NCBI GenBank assembly: GCA_965652395.1 | Contig: CBFGUW010000005.1 | Location: forward strand, 97,259 to 161,258 | Direction of reading: 5' to 3' | DNA: 64,000 bases | Source of the DNA: Saccharospirillum sp965652395 | GTDB taxonomy: Bacteria; Pseudomonadota; Gammaproteobacteria; Pseudomonadales; Natronospirillaceae | Part shown: in pieces, positions 34,609 through 43,424 of the stretch | Layout: every line of letters begins with the position of its first letter | Position numbering within the stretch: position 1 is the first letter of the stretch | Notes under the pieces: generated by a model | The model's database searches: none | Seen by the model: only the letters and a program-made list of their open reading frames with translations | Told to the model about the DNA's origin: nothing | Made by a program: the position numbers and the translations under genes

Positions 34609-36014
34609 CTTCCAGGCCCGTCAACCCGGCCTGGGTGCTGTTTACCGTGATGCTCGGCACCGTCACCGTCAGCCTGAACAACAGCGCTTTGAATCCGGCC
34701 ATACCGGTGTTTATGGAGGCTTTCGACATCGGCCCGTTGTGGGCTGGTTGGCTGCTCACGGGGTTTATGTTGAGCATGGGGATCACCATGCCGGTGACGG
34801 GTTTTCTGGGCGCGAAAATCGGCAAGCGGCGGTTGTATTTATTGGGTTTGGCGGGTTTTGTCGCGGGCTCTCTGATGGGTGCTCTGGCGGTCAATATGGC
34901 TTGGGTGATCGTCGCCCGCTGCATTCAGGGAGTGGCCGGAGGCCTGATGATTCCCTTGTCGTTGGCGTTGATATTTGAGGTCTATCCCAAAGAGGAACGC
35001 GGCCGGGTGACGGGCCTTTGGGGCACGGTGGTGATGCTTGCTCCGGCGGTCGGTCCGGCCGTGGGTGGGCTACTGCTCGAAGTGTTCCCCTGGCCGGTAT
35101 TGTTTTTGATCAACATACCGGTGGGGGTGCTGGGCTGGGTGATTGGCTACCGGGCATTGGTTTCTCCACCCGAGAGGGACACAGTCCGTTTCGATGGTAA
35201 GGGGTTTGTATTGGCTTCCGTGGGCATCGGATCGTTATTGGTCGCTTTGAGTTTGCTGACCGGTATGGCCTTTCCCTTGTTTGCTGTTGCTCTGGGCATG
35301 GTTGCGGTGGTGTGCATGGCGGTGTTTATCCGCCATGAGTTGCGATGCGAACAACCTCTGTTGAATCTTCATCTCTTCGCCGAACCGGCCTACCGCTTGA
35401 GCGTGATCATAGTGGTGGTGCAATCGATCGGGATATTCGGAAGTTTGCTACTGCTGCCCTTGTTGATGCAGGAGGTATTGGGTTTCAGTGTATTGCACAC
35501 TGCTTTGGCGCTTGTGGGCACGGCTGTGATGTCCAGTCTGTTCGTTAATATCGGCGGCAAAAGATTGGATGCGTATGGGCCTCGGGGGGTGGTGAGTTTG
35601 GGGTTGGTTGTGACGGCTGTGGCCACCCTGGCGCTCGGGCAGCTCGAAGCGGGCGTCATGCTGTGGGTGATTCTTTTGTTGACGCTGGTGCGGGGTGCTG
35701 GCATGGGGCTCTCCTACATGCCGGTGACCACGGCGGGACTGAATGCCATACCGGAACGGATGGTGGCTCAGGGGGCGGCTATGAATAACATTCTTCGGCG
35801 CATCAGTGCGGCTACGGCGATCGTTGTGATTTCTCTCTTTTATGAATGGCGTTCTGCGGCTTTGTCGGCACAGGGTCTGCCGCCAGAGGTCAGTGGCCTC
35901 ACGGCCATCAATGAACTGTTTACGTTGATAGGGTTACTGCTGCTGGGTGTTCTGCCTTTGGCATTTTGGTTGCCCAATCCTCGGCCCAACGCCGAGGCGA
36001 CTGAAGCCACATAA
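34605..36014 (+). CDS. MFS transporter (DHA2-like), likely siderophore exporter
   Basis: 469 residues; the ATG at 34605 overlaps the decarboxylase stop. Many hydrophobic helices (about 12-14), with the family motifs GFLGAKIGKRRLYLLGLAG (loop 2-3) and motif C-like LAPAVGPAVGGLLLE. In the achromobactin operon the same place is held by yhcA, a proposed exporter. Inner membrane. An inserted palindromic element separates it from the next synthetase. Confidence 0.9.
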   Translation: MTSRPVNPAWVLFTVMLGTVTVSLNNSALNPAIPVFMEAFDIGPLWAGWLLTGFMLSMGITMPVTGFLGAKIGKRRLYLLGLAGFVAGSLMGALAVNMAWVIVARCIQGVAGGLMIPLSLALIFEVYPKEERGRVTGLWGTVVMLAPAVGPAVGGLLLEVFPWPVLFLINIPVGVLGWVIGYRALVSPPERDTVRFDGKGFVLASVGIGSLLVALSLLTGMAFPLFAVALGMVAVVCMAVFIRHELRCEQPLLNLHLFAEPAYRLSVIIVVVQSIGIFGSLLLLPLLMQEVLGFSVLHTALALVGTAVMSSLFVNIGGKRLDAYGPRGVVSLGLVVTAVATLALGQLEAGVMLWVILLLTLVRGAGMGLSYMPVTTAGLNAIPERMVAQGAAMNNILRRISAATAIVVISLFYEWRSAALSAQGLPPEVSGLTAINELFTLIGLLLLGVLPLAFWLPNPRPNAEATEAT

Positions 36015-36018
36015 CTCT

Positions 36019-36197
36019 AGTTTCGAAGCTCGCTGTTTGGGTTTTTGCCAGGAAACCGCCCCGGCTGCCAGGTAGGCTCCTCAAGGGTCGGCATGAACCC
36101 ATCCATGGGGCCTGGACCGCAGCATCCTTGCTGCGGACCCCCCTTGAGGAGCCTACCTGTCAGCCGGGGCTTAGCACGGTGGGCGAACTTCGAAACT
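36019..36197. repeat. nested-palindrome (MITE-like) element, copy 1
   Basis: 179 bp. Ends are inverted repeats: AGTTTCGAAGCTCGC at left faces GCGAACTTCGAAACT at right. Inside are longer arms, AGGTAGGCTCCTCAAGGG against CCCTTGAGGAGCCTACCT, and an inner hairpin CCGCAGCATCCTTGCTGCGG. The core CGGCATGAACCCATCCATGG is shared with copies 2 to 4. It lies inside the siderophore operon, between exporter and second synthetase, filling most of the 258-bp gap. No coding capacity. Confidence 0.88.
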
Positions 36198-36272
36198 TAA
36201 ACACGTCCAAGTACCGATACTCCGTGCAAAGGATTGCGGGGATAAATCATTGACTCAACAAAAGGTATTGTC

Positions 36273-38108
36273 ATGACTGTTTTAAATACTACCAACTCCC
36301 TAACCACTGAATTGATCGCGGCGTTGCAATCCGATCAATTATTTGCCGTGGAACAAAGAGTATTACGCCAGTTGATACAGGCACTGGTTTTCGAAGAGGT
36401 CATTCACTGCGATAGCCAAAACCGGCAAGCCGATTCCGGTTTGATAGTGATAACAGGGATGGAAGAAGGGGGGCGAAAAGTTCGCTATCTGGCGGAAGGA
36501 GAATTCAAAGAAAGCTATGGGTTGTTGCGACTGAACCGAAAGCCGGTTATGCGAGTGGTGGATGGTGGAGAACCCAAGGAAGCCACTCTGGCTGAATTCT
36601 CCGCCGATATCTTGGCAGAATTACCGGACACCTCCCGCCTTGAATCTTTCCTGAACGAGCTGAACCATACGTTGGTTAAAGATGTTCAGGCTCAGGTCAC
36701 TGCCGAGCCGGGTAAATTGAACGAGGCGCAACGTCAGTACGATGCGTTGGAAGGGCATTTGATGGATGCTCATTCCTATCACCCCTGCTACAAATCCCGG
36801 CTGGGTTTTTCGATGGCGGATAACGCGCGGTATGGGCCGGAATTTCAAACGCCATTGCGGCTGCATTGGGTTGCGCTGCATAAAGACAAAGCTCTGTTGA
36901 ATGCGTCGGTTGATGTTGAAGCAGGCTCTTTCCTTCGCGATATTTTGGGTGAAGAGGATGTTCAGCGTTTTAAGGATGAACTGAAAGCGTTGGGCCGAAA
37001 CGAGGCGGATTATCACCTGTTGCCGGTCCACCCCTGGCAGTGGGACGAACGGGTGTTGCCTACCTTTCATCCGGAGTTGGCCGAGGGTGAACTGATCTGG
37101 CTGGGGGAAGGGGCGGATTGTTATCGGGCTCAGCAGTCTATAAGGACGCTGGCAAATGCCGATCATCCTGAGAAGCCTTATGCGAAGCTGTCCCTCGGCA
37201 TTACGAATACGTCTACCAGCCGGATCATGGCGGCCCATACCTGCTTGAATGGCCCGGTGATTACTGACTGGTTGGCGAACCTGATCAAACAGGATCCTGT
37301 TGCCCGGGATTTGGATTTTGTGATTCTGCGTGAGGTGTTGGGGATTACCTGTGATTACGAGAGCTTGCCTTCGGCGCGTCGTATGAGTGCTTATGGCCAC
37401 TTGGGCGTGGTGTGGCGGGAAAGTCTGCATACCTATTTGCGAGAAACAGAGGGTGCTGTTCCGTTCAATGGTCTTACACACAGGCAGAATAACGACCAGC
37501 CGTTGATCGATGACTGGGTTCAACAATATGGTTTGGAAGCCTGGACCCGGCGCATTTTGGAGGTGTCGGTAGGACCTATTATCCACATGCTGTTCGGGCA
37601 TGGCATCGGTATGGAGTCCCATGGGCAGAATATTGTGCTGATTCATGAAAACGGTTGGCCGACCCGCATCGCGTTGAAGGATTTCCACGATGGCGTGCGT
37701 TATTCGGTGGGTCATCTGACCCACCCGGAGCAGAGCCCCGAATTGTATCCGGTGCCGCCGACCCACGCCCGCATCAACCCCAACTCCTACATCCTGACCG
37801 ATAACCTGGAGGAAGTGCGTGATTATTCATTGGATGCCTTCTTTTTTATCGCCCTGTCGGATTTATGCCTGTTCCTGAACGATGCCTATGGTTTGGCGGA
37901 AAACAGTTTTTGGCGGATGACCGCCGATGTGATTCATCGCTACCAGTCGGCGCACCCCGAACATCAGGCACGATTTGAGCGTTTCGATGTGTTTACCGAC
38001 AGCTTCGAGATCGAGGAGCTAGCTAAACGTCGGCTGTTGGGCGATGGCGAAGCACGAATCAAACGGGTATCGAACCCCTTGGCGGCTTTTCGAAAGGAGA
38101 CTCTGTGA
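36273..38108 (+). CDS. NIS siderophore synthetase, AcsC/IucC-like
   Basis: 611 residues. Shows LMDAHSYHPCYKSRLGFSMA, LLPVHPWQWDE, SIRTLANADHPEKPYAKLSL, ITNTSTSRIMAAHT and MESHGQNIVLIHENGWPTRI, the ATP- and substrate-binding stretches of the IucA/IucC family. HGQN as opposed to HLQN fits type B/C enzymes. By order it matches acsC. The stop overlaps the next start (TGATG). Confidence 0.92.
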   Translation: MTVLNTTNSLTTELIAALQSDQLFAVEQRVLRQLIQALVFEEVIHCDSQNRQADSGLIVITGMEEGGRKVRYLAEGEFKESYGLLRLNRKPVMRVVDGGEPKEATLAEFSADILAELPDTSRLESFLNELNHTLVKDVQAQVTAEPGKLNEAQRQYDALEGHLMDAHSYHPCYKSRLGFSMADNARYGPEFQTPLRLHWVALHKDKALLNASVDVEAGSFLRDILGEEDVQRFKDELKALGRNEADYHLLPVHPWQWDERVLPTFHPELAEGELIWLGEGADCYRAQQSIRTLANADHPEKPYAKLSLGITNTSTSRIMAAHTCLNGPVITDWLANLIKQDPVARDLDFVILREVLGITCDYESLPSARRMSAYGHLGVVWRESLHTYLRETEGAVPFNGLTHRQNNDQPLIDDWVQQYGLEAWTRRILEVSVGPIIHMLFGHGIGMESHGQNIVLIHENGWPTRIALKDFHDGVRYSVGHLTHPEQSPELYPVPPTHARINPNSYILTDNLEEVRDYSLDAFFFIALSDLCLFLNDAYGLAENSFWRMTADVIHRYQSAHPEHQARFERFDVFTDSFEIEELAKRRLLGDGEARIKRVSNPLAAFRKETL

Positions 38109-40045
38109 TGAATAAGTCAGCGTTTAATAATCGGGACTTGGCTCAACAGCAAGTCATGCAAGACCTGTTGGAGTGTTTATGGTCGGAAGGTTTTTTTGAA
38201 GGGGAAACCACGGGGTTGGAAAACCCGGATCAATGGCACAGTCTGCTTCGTCAAACATCCTCTTCTGAGGCGGGTGAATATCAATGCTCACTTCTATGGG
38301 TGTGGCACCCTAAAAAGCACGCAAGTATAGAAAAAGTGTTAGTGCCGGTGCGCACAGGCATTGCACAGGCGTTGTTGAGCGTAGATCGGGCTCCGGTGTA
38401 CGCCCTGACCCGGCGGAATACCGTAGAAGTACTGGACGCCCTCAGTCTGATGAACTTGGTGGTGGAAGGATTGGGAGAGCGGATGCCGGGAAGTCCGAAA
38501 GGGGCTGAGTTATTTATTCAGGCGCTGGAAACCACTCTGCGGCAAACGGAGTGGTCCTATCGACACCGAATCCCGACCGAAGGGCTTTCAGAGTGTTCTC
38601 CCGGTCGGTATTTCCAAACCATGGAACAGTGGGGCGCCTTGCGTGACAGGCCTTATCATCCGGTCGCGAAAGCGAAGCTGGGTTTGAACAAGACTGACTA
38701 CCACCATTACGTGGCTGAGTTCGATGAAGGGATTCGGCTTAAATGGGTCGCCATACGACGCGACCATCTAGTCGTGGGTTCGGCGATTACGGTCGAAGAA
38801 CCGGGCCCGGCAAGTTACCTGTTGGATGCCGAGGGGCAAAAGGCGCTGGACGCGGAATTGCGCGAGCGTGGTTTGAAGGACTATTTGCCCATTCCGATTT
38901 TGCCCTGGCAACTTGAGCAGGGTTTACCTGAGGCCTTGCGCAAGGAAGGGGAAAGACAACACTGGGTGCCTTTGGCCTTCGACGGCCTGGTCATGAAGTC
39001 CACCTCCTCGGTTCGATCCATGGCGCCGCTGGATGACAGCCCGGATTATCTCAAATTGCCAATGAGTGTGTATTCGCTCGGCTCTTCGCGTTATTTACCG
39101 GCTGTGAAAATGATGAACGGCGTCATAGCCCAGGAGTTGCTCGACAAAGCCCTGAAGCTGGATCCGGTATTGGAGCAACAGGTGCACTATTGCGATGAAG
39201 CTCATTGGTGGGCGTTCATGCCGCCAGCCGCCAGCCTGTTTGACGACTACCCACGGCACCTTTCCGCCATGGTGCGACGTTACCCGAAGTCTTTACTGGA
39301 GGATCCTGAATGCCGACTCATTCCTATGTCTGCACTTGGCACTCTGCTTCCAGATGGTCCGCATCATTGTTTCGACCACTGGCTCGAGGAAAGGCGCATG
39401 CCCACCACCGAAACGTCTGTGCTGCAGTTGTTCCAGGAAGTGTGCGACGTCTTTCTTGAGTTGAATTTGCGTCTGTTCCGGTTGGGTATCATTCCTGAGA
39501 TACACGGACAGAACGCTGTGCTGGTGAAGCGCCGGGGGAAAGTCGACGGCCTGCTGTTGCGCGACCACGATTCGTTGCGGCTCTATGTTCCCTGGTTGAA
39601 TAAGGTGGGGCTTGAAGACCCGGTATTTCGGTTGAAAAAGGGCGTGTCGAATACGCTGTACCACGATAGAGCCGAAGACCTGCTGTTCTATCTGCTCACA
39701 CTCGGCATTCAGGTAAACCTGCGGGCGATCATCGATACCCTGGCCGAACGATATCAATTGAACGAACAGGCGCTTTGGAAAGTATTGCGACTCAGCCTGA
39801 TTCGTCAGATCGATGCCGTGGACTTTTCCGATGAAGCACGCCGATTGTTGCTGCGGGTGTGTTTCGAGGATGAACAATGGCCACTCAAACTGCTGATTCG
39901 CCCGATGCTGGAACGAGCGGGAGGCCCCGGTAGCATGCCCTTTGGAAAAGGCTGGACGGTGAATCCGTTAAAGCGTCTGGGGGATCTGAAAGGGCCTCAA
40001 AAAGAGGCTTCCGCTGAACCGGTAGGGCGAGAAGAGCCCGCTTAA
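38108..40045 (+). CDS. NIS siderophore synthetase, AcsA-like position
   Basis: 645 residues. The ATG at 38108 is preferred over a GTG at 38105, since AAGGAG (38095-38100) is then 7 nt away. Family motifs are RPYHPVAKAKLGLNKTDYHH, LPILPWQLEQG, MKSTSSVRSMAPLDDSPDYL, KLPMSVYSLGSSRYLPAVKM and PEIHGQNAVLVKRR. This third synthetase has the place of acsA, but acsB, which normally stands between acsC and acsA, is missing. Confidence 0.91.
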   Translation: MNKSAFNNRDLAQQQVMQDLLECLWSEGFFEGETTGLENPDQWHSLLRQTSSSEAGEYQCSLLWVWHPKKHASIEKVLVPVRTGIAQALLSVDRAPVYALTRRNTVEVLDALSLMNLVVEGLGERMPGSPKGAELFIQALETTLRQTEWSYRHRIPTEGLSECSPGRYFQTMEQWGALRDRPYHPVAKAKLGLNKTDYHHYVAEFDEGIRLKWVAIRRDHLVVGSAITVEEPGPASYLLDAEGQKALDAELRERGLKDYLPIPILPWQLEQGLPEALRKEGERQHWVPLAFDGLVMKSTSSVRSMAPLDDSPDYLKLPMSVYSLGSSRYLPAVKMMNGVIAQELLDKALKLDPVLEQQVHYCDEAHWWAFMPPAASLFDDYPRHLSAMVRRYPKSLLEDPECRLIPMSALGTLLPDGPHHCFDHWLEERRMPTTETSVLQLFQEVCDVFLELNLRLFRLGIIPEIHGQNAVLVKRRGKVDGLLLRDHDSLRLYVPWLNKVGLEDPVFRLKKGVSNTLYHDRAEDLLFYLLTLGIQVNLRAIIDTLAERYQLNEQALWKVLRLSLIRQIDAVDFSDEARRLLLRVCFEDEQWPLKLLIRPMLERAGGPGSMPFGKGWTVNPLKRLGDLKGPQKEASAEPVGREEPA

Positions 40046-40056
40046 TAGTTTGAAAG

Positions 40057-40080
40057 TATAAATAAAAATCATTATTGTTA
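40057..40080 (+). promoter_or_regulatory. possible second Fur box
   Basis: TATAAATAAAAATCATTATT followed by GTTA matches the right half of the Fur consensus well (AATCATTAT) and the left half poorly. It lies 36 bp before the binding-protein ATG and would give that gene its own iron control. Confidence 0.45.
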
Positions 40081-40115
40081 GCGAAATTGTTCGTAACCAA
40101 AAAGGAAAAAGAACC

Positions 40116-41054
40116 ATGCACAGTGTTCTTAAGCGATCGGTCGTTGCGTTCCTGGCCGGGTGGTTGGCTCTCGTCACCTCGACCCAGGCCGAAGAAGCCA
40201 CCCGGCAGGTGGAGCATGCCCTGGGCGTGACCGAGATCCAAGGTACACCTACGCGAATTGTCACTCTCTACCAGGGTGCCAACGATACAGCGGTCGCCCT
40301 GGGTGTGACTCCGGTCGGTGTGGTCGACTCCTGGGTGGAGAAACCCATGTATCACTATTTGCGGGACGCATTGGCGGATGTACCTCACGTTGGTTTGGAA
40401 ACCCAGCCCAACCTGGAGGAAATCGCCAAACTGAAACCGGACCTTATCATCGCCAATAAGGCTCGCCACGAGAAGGTGTACGCCCAACTGTCGCAAATCG
40501 CTCCGACGGTGGCGGAAGATACGGTGTTCGATTTTAAAGGGACGGTTCAGTTAATGGGTGAAGCGCTCAACAAGCAGGAAGCCGCCGATCAATTGCTGGC
40601 GGATTGGGATGAGCGGGTGGCTGTGCTGCAAACGGAGCTGAAAAACAAGATGGGTGATCAGTGGCCTTTGCAGGTGGCTGTGACCAACATCCGGAATGAC
40701 CATTTGCGGGTTTATCTTGAGGAGAGTTTTGCCGGTACTGTTCTGCACGATCTTGGGTTTGAGTTCCCGCCGATGGCGGCTCAGCGCACCTGGGGTGTGA
40801 AGCTTAACAGCAAGGAAAGCATTCCGAGCATGAATGCGGATGTGATGTTTATTATTTTCCAGTCGCAGGATGGTTCCGTGCAGGAGAATTATCAGGCGTG
40901 GTCGAGCCACCCCTTGTGGAAAAACCTGGATGCAGCCAAGAGTAACCAGGTGTACGACGTCGATCTGGTGGCCTGGCTGATGTCGGGCGGAATCATCGGT
41001 GCCAACAATATGATGGACCAACTCTACACACACTTCGGCATTCAGAGCTTATAG
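40116..41054 (+). CDS. iron-siderophore periplasmic binding protein, CbrA/FecB-like
   Basis: 312 residues with a signal peptide (SVVAFLAGWLALVTSTQA, cleavage near AEEA). Class III solute-binding fold: TPTRIVTLYQGANDTAVALG, PNLEEIAKLKPDLIIANKAR and a helical linker (ADQLLADWDERVAVLQTELK). In the achromobactin locus cbrA follows acsA in the same way and captures the ferric siderophore; the permease and ATPase (cbrBCD) are not present here. AAGGAAAAAG precedes the ATG. Confidence 0.88.
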   Translation: MHSVLKRSVVAFLAGWLALVTSTQAEEATRQVEHALGVTEIQGTPTRIVTLYQGANDTAVALGVTPVGVVDSWVEKPMYHYLRDALADVPHVGLETQPNLEEIAKLKPDLIIANKARHEKVYAQLSQIAPTVAEDTVFDFKGTVQLMGEALNKQEAADQLLADWDERVAVLQTELKNKMGDQWPLQVAVTNIRNDHLRVYLEESFAGTVLHDLGFEFPPMAAQRTWGVKLNSKESIPSMNADVMFIIFQSQDGSVQENYQAWSSHPLWKNLDAAKSNQVYDVDLVAWLMSGGIIGANNMMDQLYTHFGIQSL

Positions 41055-41075
41055 CCTCGGCTTACTCGAAACTCC

Positions 41076-41252
41076 CGTTCCAGAGTTCGCTGTTTGACTA
41101 ACGCCAGGAATCCGCCCCGGCTGCCCGGTAGGCGTCTCAAGGGTCGGCATGAACCCCTCCCTGGGGCCTGGACCGCAGCATCCCTGCTGCGGACCCCCCT
41201 TGAGACGCCTACCGGGCATCCGGGGCTGTTACTGTGGGCGAACTCTGAAACT
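41076..41252. repeat. nested-palindrome (MITE-like) element, copy 2
   Basis: About 177 bp with the same plan and orientation as copy 1. Arms are CCGGTAGGCGTCTCAAGGG against CCCTTGAGACGCCTACCGG, and both arms differ from copy 1 at matching places (CTC to GTC, GAG to GAC). End repeats are CAGAGTTCGC and GCGAACTCTG. It fills the gap between the binding protein and the RraA-like gene, where cbrB would be expected. Confidence 0.87.
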
Positions 41253-41257
41253 GATTA

Positions 41258-41854
41258 ATGGCCCTTCAAAGCATTATGCATTCAGATGACTTAGTTCAAC
41301 GTTACAACGAAATTGCCACCTCAACCCTGGGCCACCTCACCGATGAAGGTTACCTGAAGGGCATTACCGCCCAAACACCCTCGAAACGTCTGTTGGGGCG
41401 TGCCTTAACGGTTTCACTGCCACCCATTGATGGCAGCATTATTCGGAAGGCACTTATCGCCGCGCACCCGGGTGATGTGTTAGTGATCGATATGGGAAAC
41501 GATACCGACCGTGCCTGCTGGGGCGAGCTTCGCACTCTGGCTGCCTTGAAGAAAGGCTTGGGTGGCGTTGTCACCAATGGGTGTGTTACCGATATTGGCG
41601 CTTTGAATCAATTGAGTTTTCCGGTGTTTGCGTCGGGTATTAGCGCCATCACCACTCGGCCGCTTAACGCTGGAGGCAGTCTTTTCGAAAGCCTGTGCAT
41701 CGCGAATAAAACCGTTGAAAACGGCGACCTTGTTGTGGGAGACGAAGATGGCCTCTTTGTCTTGAAACCCGGCCACGCCAGCCAACTGCTTGAACCCGCC
41801 CTGGAGAAGCAGGCTTGGGAAGCCCGTCGCCGGCAGGAGTTGGGGGGAGATTAA
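41258..41854 (+). CDS. RraA-like / HMG aldolase family protein
   Basis: 198 residues from 41258; an internal ATG at 41276 is an alternative, and neither has a clear ribosome site. Typical RraA-like features: STLGHLTDEGYLKGI, GRALTVSLPPID, HPGDVLVIDMGNDTDRACWG, GGVVTNGCVTDIGAL and GDLVVGDEDGLFVL. The family includes RNase E inhibitors and 4-hydroxy-4-methyl-2-oxoglutarate aldolases; the GDVLVID and RACWGE stretches suit either. It starts immediately after repeat copy 2, so its promoter may lie in the element. Confidence 0.82.
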   Translation: MALQSIMHSDDLVQRYNEIATSTLGHLTDEGYLKGITAQTPSKRLLGRALTVSLPPIDGSIIRKALIAAHPGDVLVIDMGNDTDRACWGELRTLAALKKGLGGVVTNGCVTDIGALNQLSFPVFASGISAITTRPLNAGGSLFESLCIANKTVENGDLVVGDEDGLFVLKPGHASQLLEPALEKQAWEARRRQELGGD

Positions 41855-41910
41855 CGATTAGACATTCTGTGGTACTCTGAGCCGGTTTATAGTCGGAACG
41901 GAGGGGCTGC

Positions 41911-42618
41911 ATGAAAACGATTGGAATGCTGGGTGGTATGAGCTGGGAAAGCACCCTGGGCTACTACCGGGCAGTCAACGAAGGCGTCAAGGCGAGGCTG
42001 GGCGGCCTTCATTCAGCGAAAATCGCGATGGTCAGCGTGGATTTCGACCCTATCGAAAAGATGCAGCATCGGGGCGATTGGGAGGGTACCGCTGAACTCC
42101 TGGCTAAAGCTGCTCAGTCCATCGAGAATGCCGGTGCGGATTTTCTGATGATTTGCACCAATACAATGCACAAAGTCGCTCCCGAGATCGAGCGCCACAT
42201 CAATATTCCCCTGCTCCATATTGCCGATGCCACTGCCGAAGCATTGCTCGCCGAGAATATAAAAACGGTCGGACTGTTGGGTACGGGTTTTACGATGGAA
42301 CAGGACTTCTACAAAGGCCGGTTGCAGGATAAATTTGGTCTTGAGGTGCTGGTGCCTGAGGCTGAAGACAGGGCCATTATCCATCGCGTTATTTATGAAG
42401 AATTGTGCCTGGGCCGGGTGAATGATGCTGCGAAAGCGGAGTACTTGAGAGTAGTGGATGGCTTGGCTGAGAAGGGGGCTGAGGCTGTTATTCTAGGATG
42501 CACCGAGATCGGTTTGTTAATTAAACAGATCGATACCCCCATCAAATTATTCGATACCACGGAAATTCATGCCCAAAAAGCGGTTGAGTTTGCATTGCGA
42601 AGTGAGGGTAATCATTGA
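41911..42618 (+). CDS. aspartate/glutamate racemase family protein
   Basis: 235 residues. Opens MKTIGMLGGMSWESTLGYYR; the two catalytic cysteines are expected in LMICTNTMHKVAPEI and AVILGCTEIGLLI, both present. PLP-independent racemase of the YgeA type. It could supply a D-amino acid to the cell wall or to the adjacent biosynthesis genes. Its stop overlaps the next gene's start. Confidence 0.91.
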   Translation: MKTIGMLGGMSWESTLGYYRAVNEGVKARLGGLHSAKIAMVSVDFDPIEKMQHRGDWEGTAELLAKAAQSIENAGADFLMICTNTMHKVAPEIERHINIPLLHIADATAEALLAENIKTVGLLGTGFTMEQDFYKGRLQDKFGLEVLVPEAEDRAIIHRVIYEELCLGRVNDAAKAEYLRVVDGLAEKGAEAVILGCTEIGLLIKQIDTPIKLFDTTEIHAQKAVEFALRSEGNH

Positions 42619-43115
42619 TACGCCCTGCCCTGGAAAGTGATGCCGCGTCACTGGTCGATATTTATAACCATTATGTATTGAATACCACCATCAGCTTCGA
42701 GGAAGCGGCTATTTCAGCTGAGCAGATGGCAACCCGGATCGAGCGGATATTGGCGGGTGATTTACCCTGGCTGGTGGCGGAGGACAGCGAGGGTGGCGTG
42801 ATCGGTTACGCTTATGCCTCGCCCTGGAAGGAACGCTCGGCCTATCGCTTTTCTGTGGAGGTGTCCGTCTACCTGCATCCAGAAGCATCCGGTCGCGGAA
42901 TGGGCACGGCACTTTACACGGCGTTGTTTGATCAGCTTCGGCAGCGGGGTATTCATGCAGCCATGGGCGGTATAGCTTTACCCAACCCGGCCAGTATCGC
43001 TTTGCACGAGAAAATGGGTATGACCCGCGCTGCGCTCTACAAAGATGTGGGTTTCAAGTTCGGGCGCTGGATCGATGTCGGTTATTGGCAAGTTATTTTA
43101 GAAGGGAGTGCATGA
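42615..43115 (+). CDS. GNAT N-acetyltransferase, phosphinothricin-acetyltransferase-like
   Basis: 166 residues from a TTG at 42615 that overlaps the racemase TGA. IRPALESDAASLVDIYNHYV, TISFEEAAIS, FSVEVSVYLHPEASGRGMGT (acetyl-CoA loop) and ALYKDVGFKFGRWIDVGYWQ are typical of PAT/MnaT-type acetyltransferases acting on phosphinothricin, methionine derivatives or related amino acids. The native substrate is unknown. It is translationally coupled with both neighbours. Confidence 0.88.
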   Translation: MIRPALESDAASLVDIYNHYVLNTTISFEEAAISAEQMATRIERILAGDLPWLVAEDSEGGVIGYAYASPWKERSAYRFSVEVSVYLHPEASGRGMGTALYTALFDQLRQRGIHAAMGGIALPNPASIALHEKMGMTRAALYKDVGFKFGRWIDVGYWQVILEGSA

Positions 43116-43420
43116 TGAGATTAACGCACTATGGTTTTCTGGTAATGGCGCCGGATTACGAACCATCGCAACAAAACGCTCGGCTTGAAAATCCCTTGTT
43201 TAAAACCGAAATTCGGGGCGTCTCTTCGCTTCCCCAGGCAATTGACGCCGCCACTTCGTTAATTAACGAAGGTGTTCAGCTTATCGAGTTGTGTGGTGGC
43301 TTTAGTGTGGAACAGGCCGAGGAACTGATTGCCACATTGGACACTCATGTCCCCATTGGCCATGTCCGGTTTACCGAGTCGGAAGGTCGTAAGCTGGCGC
43401 AGTTAATGTCCGGAACCTGA
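43112..43420 (+). CDS. small DUF6506-like protein
   Basis: 102 residues; the ATG at 43112 overlaps the acetyltransferase stop (ATGA), with GGGAG just upstream; 43115 is an alternative start. RLTHYGFLVMAPDYEPSQQN, VSSLPQAIDAATSLINEGVQ, LIELCGGFSVEQAEEL and VPIGHVRFTESEG match the DUF6506 pattern as I know it. Function unknown. Last of four plus-strand genes after the siderophore cluster. Confidence 0.7.
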   Translation: MMRLTHYGFLVMAPDYEPSQQNARLENPLFKTEIRGVSSLPQAIDAATSLINEGVQLIELCGGFSVEQAEELIATLDTHVPIGHVRFTESEGRKLAQLMSGT

Positions 43421-43424
43421 CCGG

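Noticed and set aside
36621..37766. 381-codon minus-strand frame
   Set aside because: Lies wholly antisense to the AcsC-like synthetase, is rich in His, Arg and Gln as such shadows are, and has no ribosome site.
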